Source: Kitasatospora aureofaciens (GTDB taxonomy: Bacteria > Actinomycetota > Actinomycetes > Streptomycetales > Streptomycetaceae). Taken from it: 64,000 bases of DNA. Below, one piece after another: positions 59,552-64,000 of the stretch (position 1 is the first letter of the stretch; each line of letters opens with the position of its first letter). The stretch lies in contig NZ_JAHTKP010000032.1 of assembly GCF_019192735.1 (NCBI RefSeq), forward strand, positions 19,809 to 83,808, written 5' to 3'. The notes below the pieces were generated by a model, which saw nothing but the letters and a program-made list of their open reading frames with translations, did not search any database and was not told where the DNA came from. The translations under genes and the position numbers were made by a program.

Positions 59552-61234
59552 GTGCGGTTGCGGCAGTGGCAGGACAACGGCCTACGTAAGTTCCTGGGGA
59601 CGAACCGCGACTTCCTCGCCGTGGCTACCCCGGGTGCAGGCAAGACCACATTCGCGCTGCTCGCCGCCCTAGCGATGATGGACCGGGGCGAGATCAGTTG
59701 GGTCGTTGTTGTCGTGCCGACCGACCACCTGAAGGGGCAGTGGGCCAGAGCCGCAGCGGGACCGGGCATCAAGCTCAACCCAGCCTTCAAGAACGCCAGA
59801 AAGAGCACCGCAACCGACTATGACGGCGTGGTGACGACGTACCAGTCCGTGGCGGCCGACCCGTCTGTATGGTCACGCATGGCCAACCAGCCCGGTCGGC
59901 CGTGCCTGGTCATCCTGGACGAGGTGCACCACGCTGGGGACGCCCAGCAGCTCGCATGGGGACCGGCGTTGTTCGAGGCGTTCAGCGACGCTCACAGGCG
60001 GCTCATGCTGTCCGGCACTCCGTTTCGGACCGACGCAAAGGCGATCCCGTTCCTTCGCTACGACGAGGAACGCCGGGTAATCCCTGACATCAACTATGAC
60101 TACGGCATGGCTCTGCAGGACCAGGACGTTGTTCGACCCGTCGTTTTCCCGGCCCTGGACGGCGAGGCCAGATGGCGGCTGGCGTCCGAGCACGCGACGG
60201 CAAGGAAGCTATCCGAAACCGATCCCCGGACAATCTCGCACGCTCTTACCGCCGCCCTTGACCCGGAAAAGGATTGGATTCCATCAGCCCTGCGCCGCGC
60301 CAACGACGAGCTGTCATTGATCCGGCAGGATACTCCGGATATCGGCGGGCTGGTTCTTGCCACTGATCAAAAATACGCCCGAAAATACGCTGCAATCCTC
60401 GAAAGCCTAACGGGCGAGCCTGCCACGCTTGCGATCTCGGACAAACCTCTCGCATCGAGGAGCATTTACGAGTTTTCCGGCGGCTCGTCCCGCTGGATTG
60501 TCGCCGTCCACATGGTCGCCGAGGGTGTCGACATTCCACGCCTGGGAGTCATCGTCTATGCAACCCGCACTCGCACGGAGCTCTTCTTCCGTCAGGTCGT
60601 CGGCCGCTGCATCCGGCGCCGCGGAGAAGACGACGACCTCTATGCACGCGTGTTCATCCCAACCATCCAGCCCCTCCTTGAACCCGCTGCGCGGATCGAA
60701 TTAACCGTCCAGCACGTGGTGCGTTATCAGGAGGAGATGGTTCGAGCACGCCACAGCAACAACGAATCCATCGATGAGGGAACTCCCTCCGCAGTCGCCC
60801 CTCCGCGCAAGCTGGAGGTGATCGGCACCTCAAATTCTATTCACCCGTACACCATCAACAAAGGCGAGGCCATTGGCGAGCCTCTTCTCCTACAGGCTCG
60901 ACGCTTGGGGCAAGAAGCTGGTCTGCCGATCAGTTCCGAACCGTCTGCCATTGTCCGCCTGATGCGTCTGGCCGGGATCCGTACAGGCGACGGCAAACCC
61001 TGGCCAGTCGTGAAGGAACAGACTTTGGCCGAGCAGAAAAAGGAGCTGCGGCTGGTCGTTAATCGCAAGGTGGGGCACCTAGCTGCTCTGAGGCGCCAGG
61101 CTCATAGTGAGATCCACCGCAGCCTCCACGATTTCTTCCACGAGGACAACATCGAGCAGGCCACCATGCACACGCTGAACGAGCGCCTTGTCATCCTCGA
61201 CGGTTGGATCCACGACGCGAAGCCAAGCGGCTGA
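59552..61234 (+). CDS. SF2 DEAD/DEAH-type helicase; TTA codon; lower GC
   Basis: The 560-residue helicase shows LRQWQDNGLRKFLG, Walker A AVATPGAGKTTFALL, VVVVVPTDHLKGQW, DEVHH in LVILDEVHHAGD, motif III LMLSGTPFRTD, and motif VI FFRQVVGRCIRR. The last ~190 residues are unassigned and helical. It lacks an attached nuclease domain. Its composition is visibly lower in GC than its neighbours, and a TTA codon at 60701-60703 is in frame. Possible roles are element maintenance or defence. GGAGG lies eight bases before the GTG. Confidence 0.88.
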   Translation: MRLRQWQDNGLRKFLGTNRDFLAVATPGAGKTTFALLAALAMMDRGEISWVVVVVPTDHLKGQWARAAAGPGIKLNPAFKNARKSTATDYDGVVTTYQSVAADPSVWSRMANQPGRPCLVILDEVHHAGDAQQLAWGPALFEAFSDAHRRLMLSGTPFRTDAKAIPFLRYDEERRVIPDINYDYGMALQDQDVVRPVVFPALDGEARWRLASEHATARKLSETDPRTISHALTAALDPEKDWIPSALRRANDELSLIRQDTPDIGGLVLATDQKYARKYAAILESLTGEPATLAISDKPLASRSIYEFSGGSSRWIVAVHMVAEGVDIPRLGVIVYATRTRTELFFRQVVGRCIRRRGEDDDLYARVFIPTIQPLLEPAARIELTVQHVVRYQEEMVRARHSNNESIDEGTPSAVAPPRKLEVIGTSNSIHPYTINKGEAIGEPLLLQARRLGQEAGLPISSEPSAIVRLMRLAGIRTGDGKPWPVVKEQTLAEQKKELRLVVNRKVGHLAALRRQAHSEIHRSLHDFFHEDNIEQATMHTLNERLVILDGWIHDAKPSG

Positions 61235-61322
61235 AGGCCAGCACCGGGGCCAAAGCTCTCGTTCCTTCCCTGCGGAACAAGTCCTTGGGCAGCGGCGCCA
61301 ACGCCCGCACGGCGATGAGCGC

Positions 61323-62285
61323 CTATCCGGCGCCTGTGGCAGCGAACTGCCCGGTTCTCAGCGCCGGTCTGGCAGCGAGCACGGCGGCCCGAACACGTGC
61401 GGCGCCAGCGGTGGCCACGGCCGCTCCACTACCGACCTGCAGCGTTCTCCCGCCAAGGCCCGCACATCCGGCACAGATGCCTGGTTGCGGCACCGGGTCG
61501 TGGCACTTGGCACACTCGGCGTACCAGGGCTTGGACGGCTGCTGTGGGGCCAGGACGGGCGGCATCTTGCGCTGCAGGCGGCTGCGGAGGACGCCGACCG
61601 GGGAGTGCAGGGGCACGGGCAGGCCGGGCAGCAGGGCCTGGGCCAGCTCCTGGGCAGTACTGCCGCGCTCCAGCCACTGGGCGACGAGCGGCGCCAGCTC
61701 GGTGGCCTCGGCCTCGCCCAGCTGCAGGCGCGGCTCAGGGCGGATCGCCCGGAACAGCGTCGCCACCGCCTCCTGGACCTGTTCGTCCGGCATGGCCGGA
61801 GGCTCCTGCTCGATGGTGTGGCCTTCCTCCCGCCCTTTGGGTCGATCGGCGGCCTCATCGCCGGGGACCGTCCGCTGGTCGACCTGCTCGGCGGGGCGGG
61901 AGGGTTCTTGGTACCGCTTCTTTACAAGAGGGGCGCCAGCACGGCCGGTGCTCGCCTCGCCGGAGACCGGACGGGTGACACCCGGCACCGCCAGCTGCGG
62001 GGTGTCGTAGACGTGGGTCTCGGTACGGATCGTCCCGTCCGGCATGCGAATCTTCTCGACCCGGTAGTACCCGGCCTCGGTCAGCTCCTTCAGGGCCTTG
62101 CGGATCGTCCCACGCCCCTGCGGGCTGGAGTCGGCCATGTGCCGGCCGTCCTCGCGCCAGCCGTCCGGGCGGGAGAGGAGGTCCGCGAGCAGACCGCGGG
62201 CGGTGTAGGACAGCTGCCGGTTCTGCAGCATGGCGTTGGGCAGCACGGTGAAATTGCGCACGTGGGCGCTACGATGGACTCGCAT
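61323..62285 (-). CDS. Plasmid-type helix-turn-helix protein with zinc-finger-like motif
   Basis: The 320-residue protein begins with a winged HTH (FTVLPNAMLQNRQLSYTARG; RGTIRKALKELTEAGYYRVE) like those encoded on actinomycete integrative elements. A polar linker and a C-terminal CAKCHDPVPQPGICAGC follow, which could bind zinc. A role in element replication or regulation is plausible, but not shown. It is convergent with the helicase. Confidence 0.8.
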   Translation of the reverse strand: MRVHRSAHVRNFTVLPNAMLQNRQLSYTARGLLADLLSRPDGWREDGRHMADSSPQGRGTIRKALKELTEAGYYRVEKIRMPDGTIRTETHVYDTPQLAVPGVTRPVSGEASTGRAGAPLVKKRYQEPSRPAEQVDQRTVPGDEAADRPKGREEGHTIEQEPPAMPDEQVQEAVATLFRAIRPEPRLQLGEAEATELAPLVAQWLERGSTAQELAQALLPGLPVPLHSPVGVLRSRLQRKMPPVLAPQQPSKPWYAECAKCHDPVPQPGICAGCAGLGGRTLQVGSGAAVATAGAARVRAAVLAARPALRTGQFAATGAG

Positions 62286-62539
62286 CGGGAGTTGACGCTC
62301 CTGGTGCCGGACCCCGGGGTGTTAGCGCACCGCCGGGGTCGCCTGTTTTCGATTGGACCACGGAACGTACCACGTCACCCGGCACGGCGGGGGCCAATCA
62401 TGCGAGCGGCCTTGATCACAACTCCCCTTGGAGGGAAGCGAGATCGGGCACGTTCCCCTAACCACTACGCCCAAGTCGAACCTGCGCTGTGGCATTCCTC
62501 GACCGGAATCGGGTGTACATCGGGGCGTACGCAGTCGGT
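62286..62539. other. Island spacer, nothing recognised
   Basis: The stretch between the HTH gene and the small coupled genes carries no frame I can support. Confidence 0.4.
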
Positions 62540-62731
62540 TCAGAGCAGACCGGGGCTGTGGTTGATCTCGTGGGCGATGCGACGGACGAGGCCACGCTCA
62601 TGGGCGACGGCGGTTATCGTCCTCGCTGCCGCAATCCGCTCGTGCTCCGCAGAGTCATCGCTGGTCACGCGAAGCGATTTCCGCCGCTTGCCGGTCCAAC
62701 CTCGGCCCCACCTGCCGCCCGACCTGCTCAC
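62540..62731 (-). CDS. Small hypothetical protein (63 aa), coupled to the small membrane gene
   Basis: A GTG overlaps the stop of the upstream gene in GTGA. The 63-residue product is basic at the N-terminus (SRSGGRWGRGWTGKRRKSLR) and helical after it (SAEHERIAAARTITAVAHER). The longer frame to 63058 lies across the upstream gene and reads as low-complexity Cys/Gly/Arg, so I reject it. The function is unknown. Confidence 0.4.
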   Translation of the reverse strand: MSRSGGRWGRGWTGKRRKSLRVTSDDSAEHERIAAARTITAVAHERGLVRRIAHEINHSPGLL

Positions 62732-62970
62732 GCATCCGCCCGGGTAACCCTGCTCTGAGCCCGTCCATCGCGGCTCTTTTCGAGGACGGCCTCCGTCCAG
62801 CCCCGCAGGTGCGTCAGGAGACTCGTAGCGCGTCGGGCACCGCCTGGCGACAGCGGAAGCAGAGCCAGGGCCGGCAAGAGCGCAACGGTCGCCAGCACCA
62901 GCGGCACGAGCGCCAGTCCAACAATCAGCGCCCGCTGCGCTGGCACAAGTCGAGCCAGAAGATTGAGCAT
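62728..62970 (-). CDS. Small membrane protein (80 aa)
   Basis: The 80-residue protein has one long hydrophobic stretch (about residues 14-40: LIVGLALVPLVLATVALLPA) that could form one long or two short helices. A basic cytoplasmic tail follows. GGAAAG lies ahead of the ATG at 62970. It is divergent from the HTH gene at 63086 and coupled to the small gene at 62540. Confidence 0.6.
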   Translation of the reverse strand: MLNLLARLVPAQRALIVGLALVPLVLATVALLPALALLPLSPGGARRATSLLTHLRGWTEAVLEKSRDGRAQSRVTRADA

Positions 62971-63085
62971 CAGGATGTCTTTCCACTACGCGAGTTGATC
63001 CGACTCCCCTAGGCTGCCGATCGCCGAGACCGTTGCACGAGCCGGAACACGTTGCCAATCACCTGCAACGGTCCGAGGAGAGGAG

Positions 63086-63922
63086 ATGGCGGTGCTCCAA
63101 CGCCCCACCCCTGGCAAGGTGCCCGAGAGTACACAGCCCGAGCCCGAGGTTGCCGCGTTCACCGCATTCATCAAGCAACTCTTCGATGCCCTGGGCACTT
63201 CACTCACCCGGTACGCCGCCCGCGTAAACCGCGACAAGGGCTCCGTCTCACGCTACTTCAACGGCCTGCGCATCGCCCCCAAGGACTTCGTCGACGAGCT
63301 GATCCGCCAGGTCGCCGACCTCACGGGCAACCCGGTCACTGACGAGGTTCGCGCACAGGCACACCAACTTCGGCTCGAGGCGTTGCGCGTGCGCAACGCC
63401 TCCCAGCATGAACTCGAACAACTCCGGGAGAGCTTGGGCGCCGCCGAACGGGAACTACACCTCGCCAGCGTTCGTGAGCGCGCCCTGCTGCGGGCCCTTG
63501 AAGCAGCCGAGGACCACACCCACCAGGCTGAACAGCGCTACCGCCAGCTAGAGAGCGACTGGGCTATCGCCCGCTATGCCTCGGGCTCCACGACACTAGA
63601 CATCTACGCCCGACCAGACGGAGCCGATGAACTCCGAGACGAAATCCTCAGCCTCAAGGCTGAGGTCGAGGCACTACGGATCGAGCTGTCCCGCGCCCAG
63701 GCGTTGAAGCACGCCACGGAGGAACAGTGCGTTCGACTGGAAGCTCGCCTGCTGGCCGCCGAGGCAGCCCTCCAGTCGGAGCGCGCCCGCAGCCGTAGCC
63801 AGGCGATTGCTGAACTGAGTACGGCCGGCCCTGAAGTTCGGCCGGACTTGCAGATAGTCCACCGCTGTATCTCAGTGGACGTTAAGTCCGTTTCTGGTAG
63901 CGGCCTCGTCCGGGTTGGGTGA
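63086..63922 (+). CDS. HTH protein with coiled coil, C-terminus probably rewritten
   Basis: The 278-residue protein starts with a degenerate XRE-like HTH (LFDALGTSLTRYAARVNRDK then GSVSRYFNGLRIAPKDFVDE). A long coiled coil follows to about residue 245 (HELEQLRESLGAAERELHLA; LRDEILSLKAEVEALRIELS). The last ~15-20 residues (after VHRCIS) lie antisense to the 3' end of the gene at the right edge and look unnatural, so the original C-terminus may have been lost in a rearrangement. The start at 63086 follows GGAGAGG. Confidence 0.75.
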   Translation: MAVLQRPTPGKVPESTQPEPEVAAFTAFIKQLFDALGTSLTRYAARVNRDKGSVSRYFNGLRIAPKDFVDELIRQVADLTGNPVTDEVRAQAHQLRLEALRVRNASQHELEQLRESLGAAERELHLASVRERALLRALEAAEDHTHQAEQRYRQLESDWAIARYASGSTTLDIYARPDGADELRDEILSLKAEVEALRIELSRAQALKHATEEQCVRLEARLLAAEAALQSERARSRSQAIAELSTAGPEVRPDLQIVHRCISVDVKSVSGSGLVRVG

Positions 63923-64000
63923 GGAAGCCTTGGCGAGTGAGGCGTCCGAGGCGGCTGCGGGTGATGTTGACGGACGCCTCGTCGGTGGGCATGCCGAGGA
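63882..64000 (-). CDS. 3' end of an unidentified HTH-like gene (partial)
   Basis: Read on the minus strand, the frame open from the window edge ends LGRLTRQGFLTQPGRGRYQK then RT and TAA at 63882-63884. It resembles the C-terminal winged part of a short HTH or transposon-linked protein, but I cannot name it. It overlaps the 3' end of the coiled-coil HTH gene by 41 bp. Confidence 0.55.
   Translation of the reverse strand, partial: LGMPTDEASVNITRSRLGRLTRQGFLTQPGRGRYQKRT

Noticed and set aside
62540..63058. 172-residue minus-strand frame
   Set aside because: Its first two-thirds overlaps the small membrane gene and is Cys/Gly/Arg low-complexity. Only the coupled 63-residue 3' part is kept, at low confidence.

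Overview
The window is high-GC actinobacterial DNA with GTG and TTG starts, strong GC hairpin terminators, rare TTA codons, and BldC, WhiJ-like/DUF397 and DUF3073 proteins. It fits a member of the Streptomycetaceae (Streptomyces or Kitasatospora). The order hrpA - tRNA-Asp - bldC - conserved hypothetical - vdh - DUF3073 - purM - purF matches the order I remember from Streptomyces coelicolor, so the centre-left of the window is core chromosome. purA follows with a lipid-kinase-like gene.

Layout. (1) 1-2897: the right end of a probable integrated element, with three uncharacterised or poorly characterised genes. It is bounded by a 44-nt 3' fragment of a tRNA-Phe gene that still has its own terminator. 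(2) 2.9-9.7 kb: catabolic and regulatory genes (Uma2 nuclease, alpha/beta hydrolase, quinone-reductase-like MDR and divergent LysR around a MITE-like element, serine hydrolase, SigE-family sigma factor with a membrane partner). (3) 9.9-23.6 kb: the core block. (4) 23.7-32.2 kb: an accessory region rich in regulators. It has two WhiJ-like HTH/DUF397 loci, an anti-sigma-type ATPase, two related tiny membrane proteins, a TPR-HTH regulator, a NUDIX enzyme, and a decarboxylase and HIT gene that look broken and joined. (5) 32.3-59 kb: mostly chromosomal housekeeping and secondary functions. These include metG, cutA, ArsR, a methyltransferase, AKR, imine-reductase-like enzyme with HxlR, a thioredoxin-NHL protein, M18 peptidase, a three-gene MacB-type exporter operon, acyl-CoA dehydrogenase, SseB, pirin, a PP2C-like protein, a TetR/hydrolase pair, an amidase and two tandem LAxTG surface proteins. 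(6) 59.1-64 kb: a second accessory island with an SF2 helicase carrying a TTA codon, plasmid-type HTH proteins, small coupled genes and a truncated gene at the edge.

How the genes work together. purF, purM and purA belong to de novo purine synthesis. bldC is a developmental regulator, and four genes elsewhere in the window carry in-frame TTA codons, so they may depend on the bldA tRNA. The WhiJ-like loci look like paralogous regulatory modules. Each has a DUF5753 HTH protein, a DUF397 partner directly downstream, a GAGTG...CACTC dyad upstream, and a divergent small single-TM protein whose two copies align almost without gaps. I consider the small protein the most interesting possibly undescribed component here. 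Several divergent regulator/enzyme pairs have clear operator-like dyads between them (HxlR/imine reductase, TetR/hydrolase). The aldo/keto reductase has a textbook MerR-type promoter with a 19-bp spacer.
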